Below are positions 33,467 through 42,391 of a stretch of 64,000 nt of DNA, in pieces. The stretch spans positions 3,312,501-3,376,500 of the forward strand of contig NZ_CP029185.2 of the NCBI RefSeq assembly GCF_003096015.2. The letters run 5' to 3'. This DNA is from Limnobaculum parvum (GTDB lineage: Bacteria > Pseudomonadota > Gammaproteobacteria > Enterobacterales > Enterobacteriaceae). The position numbers were made by a program, and so were the translations under genes. How positions within the stretch are numbered: the stretch's first letter is position 1; each line of letters starts with the position of its first letter. The notes below the pieces were generated by a model. That model was not told the origin of the DNA. It did not search any database and saw only the letters and a program-made list of their open reading frames with translations.

Positions 33467-35305
33467 TTAATCCTGCTCTTCGTGCCGAGCCTCCTGTACG
33501 TCATCTTCCATATCCCAAGCGTCAGATAACTTGCTGTCATGCTGAATTTCTCGCTGAAACAGATTCTCCAGTTCACGCCGCGCTTCTGCTACTCGAGATA
33601 CCTGCTGAACTTCACCCTGACGATCGGGCACCAGCTCACGCAGCATATTCTCATCCAAACGTTTGAAATACTGCTGGGCACGATAGGCTTGATGAGGATG
33701 CATTCCCAGATCAATTAGTGCCTTACGCCCTAAATCAAGGGCGCTAGAAAATGTCTCTCGGGAGAATAATTCAACACCCGCATTTAGCAGTTCATGAGCC
33801 TCAACCCGCCCTCTGGCTCGTGCCAAAATAGACAAATTAGGAAAGTATTGCTGACACAGACGAACCACTGTCATGGTCTCTTCCGGCAAATCACTGGTAA
33901 TGATAATAGCTTTGGCTTTTTCCGCACCGGCTGCACGCAGCAGTTCAAGTTCAGTCGCATCGCCGTAATAGACTTTATAACCGTAGCCGCGCAAGATACT
34001 CACCTGACTGACATCTCGTTCCAGTACTGTCAGGCGAATTTCATTCGCCATCAATAAACGACCAACCACCTGACCGAAACGACCAAACCCAACCACGATC
34101 ACCTGAGGTTCATCATCTTCCACATCAGATGCCTGAGTAGGTTCATCTCCGGGGTTATAACGACGAGCCAATATCTTGTCGACCAGTTGCATTAATATCG
34201 GCGTGGTCATCATGGAAATGGTCACCACCACCAGCAGCATGGCTATCTGCTCTGAATCAAAAATATTCTGAGACTTCGCAGCGGCAAACAGCACGAAGGC
34301 AAACTCCCCCCCCTGACTAAGTACGGCAGAAAACTGAAGCCTCTCTGAGCGGTTAATTCGGAAAAAGCGTGCTAATCCGTACAGTACAACGCTTTTAACC
34401 AACAGTAAGACGCATACCCCAACGAATACCTGCAGAATATGAGAGTAGAAAACCCCTAAATTGAGTACCATCCCGACCGAAATAAAGAACAGCCCCAGCA
34501 ACAAACCTTTAAACGGCTCAATAGCCACTTCAAGCTCATGCTGATACTCGCTTTCTGCCAGCAGCACGCCTGCCAGAAAAGTCCCCAACGCCATAGAAAA
34601 ACCGATTTGCTGCATAAGTACAGCGGCACCTAATACCACCAGCAGCGCGGTGGCGGTAAACACTTCCCGAGCGCCTGAAGCCGCAACATAGCGAAAAATC
34701 GGACGCAATAAATAACGGCAGCCGAGCACCAGAATCGCCAGCCCAACCACTTTACTGAGAACGGTAAACCAGTCCGCACCCGTTCCACCTGTTCCCGCCA
34801 AAATTGGTACCAGCGCCAGTGCTGGAACAACCGCCATATCCTGAAACAACAGCACTGCAAAACCTGACTGCCCACCGTCACCGCGCATTCCCTTTTCTTT
34901 CATCAACTGTAGCGCCATCGCAGTGGATGACATGGATAGCCCAATGGCACCAATAATCGCCGCAGACAAACCAAACCCGGCCCAATACAGCAGTCCGCAA
35001 AGAACAGCGCTGGTCATCAACACCTGAGCCGTTCCCAGACCAAAAATGGGCTTTCTCATATTCCATAGCTTGGCCGGGTTCAATTCCAGACCAATAACAA
35101 ACAGCAGCAGAACTACGCCCATTTCAGAAAAATGAAGGATTTCATCAACATCATTAATCAGCCGAAATCCCCAGGGGCCAATAGCAATACCGGCTATCAG
35201 ATAGCCAAGTACCGCGCCAATACCAATACGTTTCGCCAGAGGAACCGCCAAAACGGCCACCGAGAGAAAAACTAAAACAGCGATAAGTTGGGGGGAAGTA
35301 TCCAT
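33467..35305 (-). CDS. kefB: Glutathione-regulated potassium-efflux antiporter KefB
   Basis: The 612-residue protein has about 12 membrane segments of the CPA2 (Na+/H+ exchanger) fold over residues 1-380 and a cytosolic RCK/TrkA-N domain from about 398 with VVGFGRFGQVVGRLL. It effluxes K+ to acidify the cytosol during electrophile stress, gated by glutathione and its adducts. The ancillary quinone reductase kefG is directly upstream and overlaps by one base (TAATG). The short yheV gene present before kefB in E. coli is missing. Confidence 0.97.
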   Translation of the reverse strand: MDTSPQLIAVLVFLSVAVLAVPLAKRIGIGAVLGYLIAGIAIGPWGFRLINDVDEILHFSEMGVVLLLFVIGLELNPAKLWNMRKPIFGLGTAQVLMTSAVLCGLLYWAGFGLSAAIIGAIGLSMSSTAMALQLMKEKGMRGDGGQSGFAVLLFQDMAVVPALALVPILAGTGGTGADWFTVLSKVVGLAILVLGCRYLLRPIFRYVAASGAREVFTATALLVVLGAAVLMQQIGFSMALGTFLAGVLLAESEYQHELEVAIEPFKGLLLGLFFISVGMVLNLGVFYSHILQVFVGVCVLLLVKSVVLYGLARFFRINRSERLQFSAVLSQGGEFAFVLFAAAKSQNIFDSEQIAMLLVVVTISMMTTPILMQLVDKILARRYNPGDEPTQASDVEDDEPQVIVVGFGRFGQVVGRLLMANEIRLTVLERDVSQVSILRGYGYKVYYGDATELELLRAAGAEKAKAIIITSDLPEETMTVVRLCQQYFPNLSILARARGRVEAHELLNAGVELFSRETFSSALDLGRKALIDLGMHPHQAYRAQQYFKRLDENMLRELVPDRQGEVQQVSRVAEARRELENLFQREIQHDSKLSDAWDMEDDVQEARHEEQD

Positions 35306-35856
35306 TATTCGCTATCCTCTTCTGCGGACACACTAAGCCATTCGGCATATTTCAACGCATGCTGCTGTAATTCATCTTCTTCTAACCGGCGGGCGCGATA
35401 AATAATCATTGGGTCAACCCACACCATTCCGCAGGCTTTAGCCATAATTTTGAACGGTAGCAAAATATCGTCAAAGGAATATCCCACCGTCCCCCCTAAC
35501 TGATAGCTACTCTCGGTGGCACCCGCAGTGACCACCAACCGAAAACGCTTACCAGAAAGCTCATTCGCGCCAATGCTGCCCGCGAATTGCAGGTTTAACA
35601 CCCTGTCTATCCACTCTTTCATCAACGCTGGGCAACTATAGGTGTGAATGGGAAATTGAAAAATAATAACGTCGTGATCTCTTAATAGTTGATGTTCACG
35701 ATGAGCATTAATAAAAAAATCGGGATAGTAAGCATACAAATCACGGACTGTGACGTTATCCAAATTGCGAATAACCTTTAATAACGCCTTATTGGCAACC
35801 GAGCGCTTGGGCTCGGGATGGGCAAACAAAACCAAGGCTTTTGGCAAGTGCGACAT
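35305..35856 (-). CDS. kefG: KefB ancillary flavoprotein KefG
   Basis: The 183-residue protein is a flavodoxin-like NAD(P)H quinone oxidoreductase: MSHLPKALVLFAHPEPKRSVANKALL, then IIFQFPIHTYSCPALMKEWIDRVL and VVTAGATESSYQLGGTVGYSFDDIL. KefG is required for full KefB activity. It forms an operon with kefB, read leftward from the 353-base intergenic region upstream. Confidence 0.96.
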   Translation of the reverse strand: MSHLPKALVLFAHPEPKRSVANKALLKVIRNLDNVTVRDLYAYYPDFFINAHREHQLLRDHDVIIFQFPIHTYSCPALMKEWIDRVLNLQFAGSIGANELSGKRFRLVVTAGATESSYQLGGTVGYSFDDILLPFKIMAKACGMVWVDPMIIYRARRLEEDELQQHALKYAEWLSVSAEEDSE

Positions 35857-35994
35857 TTTCGCTTCCCCTAAACATCGTCATTACTGACATTTTCCGCTAC
35901 CATGCATGGCTTATAAATTACCGGTGTGAATCAATGGTGGTTTAATACAACCGTCGCACTCTGTAAGTTTAGCGAGTAAATTGAAATATTGAAC

Positions 35995-36014
35995 AATAAT
36001 AATATTCAAAATAG
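35995..36014. repeat. 20-base direct repeat, copy 1
   Basis: The sequence AATAATAATATTCAAAATAG occurs here and, identically, 76 bases downstream. Each copy contains AATATT and lies between the divergent kefG and yheS genes, so the pair may be a regulator binding site. Confidence 0.7.
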
Positions 36015-36070
36015 GCTGTTACGAATAATCAGACTCTCGATTATCGATATAGCTAAGTTCTTTAATCTTA

Positions 36071-36090
36071 AATAATAATATTCAAAATAG
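36071..36090. repeat. 20-base direct repeat, copy 2
   Basis: Identical to the copy at 35995-36014, same orientation. The 76-base spacing is about seven helical turns. Confidence 0.7.
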
Positions 36091-36209
36091 TGTAGCGGCT
36101 GTTGTACTCCTCTCACTGTTTTCTATCAATAGTTTCATACCGCACTTATTTTTGAAGCCAAGTATTCACTGTTGATAACCCAGCGACTAATAACTTGATA
36201 TGTGACCCT

Positions 36210-38132
36210 ATGATTGTTTTTTCTTCATTACAGATTCGACGTGGCGTTAACGTTCTGCTTGATAACGCGACTGCAACCATCAACCCCGGACAAAAAGTGG
36301 GGCTGGTAGGTAAAAACGGCTGCGGAAAATCAACGCTGCTTTCGCTATTAAAAGGTGAATTATCCGCAGACGGCGGTAACGCTACCTTCCCTGCCAATTG
36401 GGCTTTATCATGGGTCAATCAGGAAACGCCAGCATTAGATATTCCCGCCATTGAGTATGTTATTGATGGCGATCGGGAGTACCGTCGGCTTGAACATGCA
36501 TTAGCTGAAGCTAATGAAAAAAATGATGGTAATGAAATTGCGTCACTGCACGGTAAGCTGGATGCCATACAAGCATGGACTATCTATCCCCGAGCTTCCA
36601 GCCTGCTACACGGTTTAGGCTTCTCTCAGGAGCAATTACAGCAGCCGGTAAGTGCTTTTTCCGGCGGCTGGCGTATGCGTCTGAATCTGGCTCAGGCTCT
36701 GCTTTGTCGCTCCGACTTACTGTTGCTCGACGAACCCACCAACCACCTCGATTTAGATGCAGTTATCTGGCTGGAGAAATGGCTAAAAAGCTATGAAGGA
36801 ACACTGATCCTGATTTCTCACGACCGAGACTTCCTTGATCCTATCGTGGATAAAATTCTGCATATCGAGCAGCAACAGTTGTTTGAGTACACCGGTAACT
36901 ACTCCTCCTTTGAGCGTCAACGCGCCACTAAACTGTCACAACAGCAGGCACTGTATCAAAGCCAACAGGAGAAAGTTGCCCATCTGCAAAGCTATATCGA
37001 TCGCTTTAAAGCTCAGGCAACCAAAGCCAAACAGGCACAAAGCCGAATTAAAATGTTAGAGCGCATGGAGCTGATTGCGCCTGCTCACGTTGATAATCCT
37101 TTCAGCTTTAGTTTTCGTCAGCCGGAAAGCCTGCCTAATCCTCTGCTGAGAATGGAAAAAGTCAGTGCGGGTTACGGCGATAAAACCATTTTGCAATCCA
37201 TCAAGCTGAATCTGGTACCCGGCTCACGTATTGGTTTACTGGGGCGTAACGGTGCAGGTAAATCGACGCTAATCAAACTGTTGGCGGGAGAGTTAGCCCC
37301 TCAACAGGGAGAGATTGGTTTAGCTAAAGGCATCAAACTGGGTTACTTCGCCCAGCATCAGTTAGAAACCCTTCGCCCCGATGAATCGCCATTACAACAC
37401 CTCAGCCGTCTGGCGCCGCAGGAATATGAACAGCCCTTACGAGATTATTTGGGCGGTTTTGGCTTTCGCGGCGATAAAGTCAGCGAAAATACCGAGCGCT
37501 TCTCCGGAGGAGAAAAAGCCCGTTTAGTGCTGGCATTAATCGTCTGGCTACGCCCAAATCTGTTACTGCTCGACGAACCGACTAACCACCTCGATCTGGA
37601 TATGCGTCAGGCTCTAACCGAAGCACTGATTGATTTTGACGGCGCTCTGGTCGTGGTTTCCCACGATCGTCATTTACTGCGTTCTACTACCGATGAGCTC
37701 TATTTAGTTCATGACAAAAAAGTAGAGCCTTTCGACGGCGATTTGGAAGATTATCAGCAGTGGTTAGCCGATCTGCAAAAACAAGAAATGCAGCCGGAAG
37801 GTAGTGATAAAGAACCTACCGCTAACAGCGCCCAAGCACGTAAAGATCAAAAACGCCGTGAAGCAGATTTTCGAACTCAAACTCAACCAATTCGTAAAAA
37901 GATCGATAAGCTGGATATTGAGCTAAACAAGCTGGCAAAACAGCTTAGCGATATTGAACTGGCCCTATCGGATACCGCCATTTACGAGGCGGATAAAAAA
38001 GCTGAACTCACTAAACTGCTACAGCAGCAGGTTAGCGTGAAGTCCGCTCAGGAAGAAACTGAAATGAGCTGGCTGGAACTACAAGAGCAGTTGGAAGAGA
38101 TGACCGCCAATTTTAATCAAGGGAATGATTAA
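36210..38132 (+). CDS. yheS: ABC-F family ribosome-associated ATPase YheS
   Basis: The 640-residue protein has two ABC domains. The first Walker A, GKNGCGKST, is near residue 35 and its signature SGGWRMR near 150. The second, GRNGAGKST, is near 344, with signature SGGEKAR. A linker helix region with KATKAKQAQSRIKMLERME lies between, and a charged coiled-coil C terminus follows. ABC-F proteins act on ribosomes stalled or at particular tRNA states. I chose ATG 36210 because MIVFSSLQIRRGV matches the family start, rather than the TTG at 36195. Confidence 0.96.
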   Translation: MIVFSSLQIRRGVNVLLDNATATINPGQKVGLVGKNGCGKSTLLSLLKGELSADGGNATFPANWALSWVNQETPALDIPAIEYVIDGDREYRRLEHALAEANEKNDGNEIASLHGKLDAIQAWTIYPRASSLLHGLGFSQEQLQQPVSAFSGGWRMRLNLAQALLCRSDLLLLDEPTNHLDLDAVIWLEKWLKSYEGTLILISHDRDFLDPIVDKILHIEQQQLFEYTGNYSSFERQRATKLSQQQALYQSQQEKVAHLQSYIDRFKAQATKAKQAQSRIKMLERMELIAPAHVDNPFSFSFRQPESLPNPLLRMEKVSAGYGDKTILQSIKLNLVPGSRIGLLGRNGAGKSTLIKLLAGELAPQQGEIGLAKGIKLGYFAQHQLETLRPDESPLQHLSRLAPQEYEQPLRDYLGGFGFRGDKVSENTERFSGGEKARLVLALIVWLRPNLLLLDEPTNHLDLDMRQALTEALIDFDGALVVVSHDRHLLRSTTDELYLVHDKKVEPFDGDLEDYQQWLADLQKQEMQPEGSDKEPTANSAQARKDQKRREADFRTQTQPIRKKIDKLDIELNKLAKQLSDIELALSDTAIYEADKKAELTKLLQQQVSVKSAQEETEMSWLELQEQLEEMTANFNQGND

Positions 38133-38508
38133 GAATTAATAGCAGAGGCGGTGATATCATCGCCTGAGACTGCTGACAAACCTAATAAATCAGCATCTGC
38201 GAATATTCTGACCGTAAAAACAATGTGCTTATATCTACACCGATAACGGTCAGTAAACCGTCTGTACTCAGCTACGGAGCACATTGGGCCTGGCCGGGTT
38301 AGGGGCAGCTATGAAACACCTTATGGTGTTTCACCCTGCGGGCCAGCGCTGTTCAACCGGGCTTTTCCTGTTTGTCGTTGGCTTACGCCAAGTCGACCCC
38401 AACACCCGTCCCTCCCAACGATTGGCTATCTTAAAGTACAAAACTGAACTATCAGAAATATGAGCGGCAATGGTAAGTACCGCTTTGGTTAATTATGTTC
38501 CGATTTCG
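38133..38508. other. yheS/LysE intergenic region with a dispersed repeat copy
   Basis: This 376-base gap between convergent genes contains repeat element A (38195-38349, minus strand). Outside it I see no gene. The flanks (38133-38194 and 38350-38508) show no clear T-rich terminator. Confidence 0.6.
38195..38349 (-). repeat. Dispersed intergenic structured element, copy A
   Basis: Read on the minus strand this holds, in order, GCGCTGGCC, a 9-base-pair hairpin (38312-38320 with 38325-38333), GCCCCTA, GGCC, AGCTGAGTA, a small hairpin ACGGT/ACCGT (38246-38250 with 38257-38261), GATATAAGC, TTTTTACGG and GAATAT-CGC. The same blocks in the same order occur at 57589-57717, and the later ones at 44478-44564. 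It matches no repeat family I know, including ERIC and REP. Confidence 0.65.
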
Positions 38509-39111
38509 CTACAACCAAATAAGCGCCACGCAGCCCGCCGTCAAAATACCCATGGTTATATTAAAAATCGCCCACGATTTGCGGCTTTGCAGTAAACGAC
38601 CAATCGCGGAACCAAAACCCATCCAGATAAAACCAGCCACCAGATTCACCATAAACATCGCAATGCTGATGGCAATCACCGATGCACTATACATGTCACC
38701 AGCCAAGCTGTAGCTAGCAATTGAGCCAATACCCATCAACCAGGCTTTAGGATTCAGTGCCTGTAACAATAATCCCTGATATAGCCGAACCGGTTGTGCT
38801 GTTCCTTTCTCTGTATCCAGCTTCTCATAGCGAGAAGTCGCAATTTTCCATGCCAGCCAAATCAGATAGAGACTACCTGCAATTTTCAGCGCTAAATGCA
38901 ACGAAGGATAGGCGATCACCAGCGAGCCAACACCTATGGCAACTAGCAGCAACAGTAATTGCATGCCAATCATAATGCCAAACATCAACGGTAAAGAGCG
39001 GGTAAAACCAAAATTAGCAGTCGAAGAGGTGAGTAACATATTATTCGGCCCCGGTGTAACTGCCGCTATCCATAAAAACATCGACATAGAAAGAAACCAA
39101 CCTAACGCCAT
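38509..39111 (-). CDS. LysE/RhtB-family amino-acid exporter
   Basis: The 200-residue membrane protein has six predicted helices and the family motif TPGPNNMLLTSSTANFGF near residues 19-36. LysE/RhtB proteins export amino acids such as lysine, threonine or homoserine. The substrate cannot be told from sequence. E. coli has no such gene between yheS and yheT, so it was inserted here or lost there. The start could be Met at residue 9 or 11, which would shorten the N terminus. Confidence 0.85.
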   Translation of the reverse strand: MALGWFLSMSMFLWIAAVTPGPNNMLLTSSTANFGFTRSLPLMFGIMIGMQLLLLLVAIGVGSLVIAYPSLHLALKIAGSLYLIWLAWKIATSRYEKLDTEKGTAQPVRLYQGLLLQALNPKAWLMGIGSIASYSLAGDMYSASVIAISIAMFMVNLVAGFIWMGFGSAIGRLLQSRKSWAIFNITMGILTAGCVALIWL

Positions 39112-39137
39112 TCTGTATACCCCTTTACCAGTAAGAG

Positions 39138-40193
39138 ATGTTTAATCATTCCATTCAAGCTAGCAGTGTGATATTGATCGCACAAGACCCCAAGAGTGAA
39201 TTTAATTTTGTTATGGATGCACAATTTCGGCCCATACCGGGCACCGCTAACCCACACATACAAACTCTATTACCTCGGATTATCCGCAGAAAAATTAGCC
39301 TGAAACCGGTGTGGCAGCGTCTGGAACTTCCAGACGATGATTTTCTCGATATCGCTTGGAGTGAAGATCCTCACCAAGCGAAACATAAGCCTCGGCTCGT
39401 GTTATTTCACGGTTTAGAAGGCAACTTTTACAGCCCTTATGCCCATGGTTTGCTGGCGGTTTGTCGTCAAAATGGTTGGCTGGGAGTTGTCATGCATTTT
39501 CGCGGCTGTAGCGGTGAACCTAACCGCAGCCCTCGCGCTTATCATTCGGGTGAAACCAGCGATACGCGCTTTTTTCTCAACTGGTTGCAAAATACGTTGG
39601 GAGAAGCTCCTACTGCAGCAGTAGGCTACTCGCTGGGTGGCAATATGTTAGGGTGTTATTTAGCAGAAGAAGGCGACCAAGTTCCACTTGAGGCGGCGGT
39701 GATTGTCTCCGCTCCGCTAATGCTCGATCCCTGTTCACGTCGACTGGAACAAGGACTGTCGAGAGTCTATCATCGATATCTGCTTGGTCTGCTAAAACAG
39801 AGCACCAAACGCAAGCTTGTCCGCTACCCCGGTATTATGCCGCTGCCCGATTTATCACTGAAAAATATTCGCTCAATCCGTGAGTTTGATGACGCTCTCA
39901 CCGCACCATTACATGGATTTAAAGATGCCACCGATTATTATCAAAAGTGCAGCGCCCTGCCGGTATTACATCAGATACGTATTCCTTTGCTAATTATACA
40001 TGCCAAAGACGATCCTTTTATGTCACCGGATGTCATTCCTGAGCGGAACAGCCTGCCGGAGAATATCGAATATCAATTAACCGAACATGGCGGGCACGTT
40101 GGCTTTGTCAGTGGCACATGGAAAAAGCCGCAGATGTGGTTGGAGCATCGCATCCCTGAATGGTTAACCCACTATCTGGAGAAAAATAAATGA
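39138..40193 (+). CDS. yheT: Alpha/beta-fold hydrolase YheT
   Basis: The 351-residue protein has the alpha/beta hydrolase nucleophile elbow GYSLGGNML near residue 160 (Ser), an HAKDDPFM segment near 290 (Asp) and HGGHVGF near 317 (His), which complete the triad. HFRGCSGEPNRSPRAYHSGET is the YheT subgroup signature. Its substrate is unknown; related proteins act on lipids or esters. The start is uncertain: ATG 39138 gives an N terminus of E. coli-like length, and ATG 39213 is a shorter choice. It overlaps yheU by 4 bases. Confidence 0.92.
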   Translation: MFNHSIQASSVILIAQDPKSEFNFVMDAQFRPIPGTANPHIQTLLPRIIRRKISLKPVWQRLELPDDDFLDIAWSEDPHQAKHKPRLVLFHGLEGNFYSPYAHGLLAVCRQNGWLGVVMHFRGCSGEPNRSPRAYHSGETSDTRFFLNWLQNTLGEAPTAAVGYSLGGNMLGCYLAEEGDQVPLEAAVIVSAPLMLDPCSRRLEQGLSRVYHRYLLGLLKQSTKRKLVRYPGIMPLPDLSLKNIRSIREFDDALTAPLHGFKDATDYYQKCSALPVLHQIRIPLLIIHAKDDPFMSPDVIPERNSLPENIEYQLTEHGGHVGFVSGTWKKPQMWLEHRIPEWLTHYLEKNK

Positions 40194-40438
40194 TGATCCC
40201 GTGGCAGCAACTGGCTCCCGAGACGCTGGAAAGTATTATCGAATCGTTTGTTCTGCGTGAAGGTACCGATTACGGAGAGCATGAAAGATCATTACAACAA
40301 AAAGTGGACGATGTTAAGCGTCAGCTAAAAAGCGGTCAGATAATATTAGTTTGGTCAGAGTTACATGAAACCATCAATATTATGCCCAAAGATCGGTTCA
40401 GTGATGATATGGAAGAACAACCTTATCCGGAGTATTGA
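40190..40438 (+). CDS. yheU: YheU family protein
   Basis: The 82-residue protein matches YheU: MMIPWQQLAPETLESIIESFVLREGTDYGEHE and VWSELHETINIMPKDRF. It has about ten extra C-terminal residues relative to E. coli (72). Function unknown. The start overlaps the yheT stop (ATGA), so they are co-translated. Confidence 0.93.
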   Translation: MMIPWQQLAPETLESIIESFVLREGTDYGEHERSLQQKVDDVKRQLKSGQIILVWSELHETINIMPKDRFSDDMEEQPYPEY

Positions 40439-40522
40439 TTTCTTGGAATAAAATTTTGTGACATCCCGGCACCAATCCGACTATGCTCTGGTAATAACCA
40501 TGAGAATTAAGGAATCAGGTTA

Positions 40523-41392
40523 ATGTCAGCAAAACATCCAATCATTGCAGTTACCGGTTCCAGCGGAGCCGGTACTACCACCACTAGCTTGGCCTTCAGG
40601 AAAATATTTCAGCAGTTAAGCTTAAATGCCGCACGTATAGATGGTGATGCCTACCATCGCTATACGCGCCCAGAGATGGATGCGGAAATCCGTAAAGCCA
40701 GAGAACAAGGACGTCATATCAGTTATTTCGGCCCCGAAGCTAACGACTTCGCTCTGCTGGAAAACAGCTTTATTGAATACGGAAAAACCGGAAACGGACG
40801 CACACGTAAGTACTTGCATACTTATGATGAAGCCGTTCCCTATAACCAGACACCCGGTACATTTACCCCCTGGCAACCCTTACCAGAAACCACCGATCTG
40901 CTATTTTATGAAGGACTACATGGTGGCATCGTCACTGCGAAACATAATGTTGCCCAACACGTCGATCTGCTGGTTGGCGTTGTTCCTATCGTCAACCTAG
41001 AGTGGATACAAAAACTAATCCGCGATACGGTGGAGCGGGAGCACTCCCGGGAAGCCGTGCTGGATTCGGTTGTCCGCTCGATGGACGACTATATCAATTA
41101 CATCACCCCCCAGTTCTCCCGAACCCATATCAACTTCCAGCGCGTACCCACCGTTGATACCTCAGATCCATTTTCTGCGAAGAGCATTCCAACTATGGAC
41201 GAAAGCCTCGTGGTTATTCACTTCAGGGGGCTGACAGGCATTGATTTTCCCTATCTACTAGTCATGTTACAGGGTTCATTTATCTCCCAAACAAATACCT
41301 TAGTAATTCCGGGGGGGAAATTGGGACTGGCGATGGAGCTAATTATCACACCCTTAATACAACAATTATTAGAAGGCAGAATATTAGAATAG
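40523..41392 (+). CDS. prkB: PrkB-family phosphoribulokinase-like protein
   Basis: The 289-residue protein has the P-loop GSSGAGTTT near residue 11, the RIDGDAYHRY segment and the phosphoribulokinase/uridine kinase fold. E. coli PrkB is the same length and lies in the same order, yheT-yheU-prkB. Enteric bacteria lack RuBisCO, so the substrate is not known to be ribulose 5-phosphate. The divergent yhfA gene that lies between prkB and crp in E. coli is absent. Confidence 0.95.
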   Translation: MSAKHPIIAVTGSSGAGTTTTSLAFRKIFQQLSLNAARIDGDAYHRYTRPEMDAEIRKAREQGRHISYFGPEANDFALLENSFIEYGKTGNGRTRKYLHTYDEAVPYNQTPGTFTPWQPLPETTDLLFYEGLHGGIVTAKHNVAQHVDLLVGVVPIVNLEWIQKLIRDTVEREHSREAVLDSVVRSMDDYINYITPQFSRTHINFQRVPTVDTSDPFSAKSIPTMDESLVVIHFRGLTGIDFPYLLVMLQGSFISQTNTLVIPGGKLGLAMELIITPLIQQLLEGRILE

Positions 41393-41504
41393 AAAAGTGA
41401 GGGTAAAACAGGCGAACAACCCGATTCAGCGCCGCTTAGCCCTCATTTTAGCAAGACAACACGAGACTCTTGGTTCAACCTGTGTTAAAACCATAGGGTG
41501 GGTA

Positions 41505-41510
41505 TAATAG
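41505..41510 (+). promoter_or_regulatory. Candidate crp promoter P1 (-10)
   Basis: A perfect TATAAT is found here with a weak -35 (TGTGTT at 41483-41488, spacer 16). The implied start near 41517 gives a leader of about 172 bases before crp. That agrees with the long leader known for the main E. coli crp promoter. Confidence 0.6.
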
Positions 41511-41583
41511 ATAAATTAGAGTTCAATCAGGCTGATGCAACACCAGCCCACAAACACCTCTATATTCTTTTTTACATCAGTTA

Positions 41584-41589
41584 TAATAG
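41584..41589 (+). promoter_or_regulatory. Second candidate crp promoter (-10)
   Basis: Another perfect TATAAT lies about 100 bases before the crp start, without a recognisable -35. E. coli crp also has secondary promoters. I saw no clear CRP box in this leader. Confidence 0.4.
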
Positions 41590-41688
41590 CGCCCACTTGG
41601 CAAGTTATATGCTTCGGGGCGGATAAGATTTTCGGCAAGCTTCTCGCTTTGCTGTGTTGGGCAGTGACTACAAAGAGGATAACAACAA

Positions 41689-42321
41689 ATGGTTCTCGGC
41701 AAACCGCAGACAGACCCTACTCTCGAATGGTTTTTATCTCATTGTCATATTCATAAATATCCATCCAAGAGCACACTTATTCACCAAGGTGAAAAAGCAG
41801 AAACTCTTTACTATATTGTAAAGGGTGCCGTAGCCGTTCTAATTAAGGATGAAGAAGGTAAAGAGATGATTCTCTCCTATCTCAATCAAGGGGACTTCAT
41901 CGGAGAACTTGGCCTGTTTGAAGAAGGTCAGGAACGCAGTGCTTGGGTCAGGGCAAAAACAGCATGTGAAGTTGCTGAAATTTCATATAAAAAATTTCGC
42001 CAGCTCATTCAAGTTAATCCGGATATTTTAATGCGTTTATCCGCTCAGATGGCTAGCCGCTTGCAGGTTACCTCTGAGAAAGTAGGAAGTCTTGCCTTCC
42101 TTGATGTTACGGGCCGTATCGCACAAACATTACTCAATCTGGCTAAACAGCCGGATGCAATGACTCATCCAGACGGTATGCAAATCAAGATCACCCGTCA
42201 GGAAATTGGTCAAATTGTTGGATGTTCCCGTGAAACGGTAGGACGTATTTTAAAAATGCTGGAAGATCAGAACCTGATTTCCGCTCATGGAAAAACTATC
42301 GTTGTCTACGGGACCCGTTAA
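41689..42321 (+). CDS. crp: cAMP receptor protein
   Basis: The 210-residue protein matches E. coli CRP nearly residue for residue. The cAMP-binding beta roll contains GELGLFEEGQERSAWVRA (residues 71-88), the long C-helix contains the dimer contacts, and the helix-turn-helix is ITRQEIGQIVGCSRETVGRIL near 167-187. It activates many catabolic genes, possibly including the rsp cluster in this window, which has a good CRP box. Confidence 0.99.
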   Translation: MVLGKPQTDPTLEWFLSHCHIHKYPSKSTLIHQGEKAETLYYIVKGAVAVLIKDEEGKEMILSYLNQGDFIGELGLFEEGQERSAWVRAKTACEVAEISYKKFRQLIQVNPDILMRLSAQMASRLQVTSEKVGSLAFLDVTGRIAQTLLNLAKQPDAMTHPDGMQIKITRQEIGQIVGCSRETVGRILKMLEDQNLISAHGKTIVVYGTR

Positions 42322-42333
42322 CTAATAAAGAGA

Positions 42334-42378
42334 AGCGGACATGTTTACGGCCTCCTGAAGCCATGTCCGCTCCCCTTT
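42334..42378 (+). terminator. Terminator after crp
   Basis: A 10-base-pair stem (42334-42343 with 42362-42371) with an 18-base loop is followed by CCCCTTTTCC. It lies just past the crp stop and before yhfK. Confidence 0.75.
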
Positions 42379-42391
42379 TCCCGGGAGACCT

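Larger units (their letters stand above)
35857..36209. other. Divergent kefG/yheS intergenic region
   Basis: This AT-rich region of 353 bases carries no gene. It contains a 20-base perfect direct repeat (35995-36014 and 36071-36090), listed separately. It must hold the kefGB promoter and that of yheS, but I cannot fix either. Confidence 0.6.
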
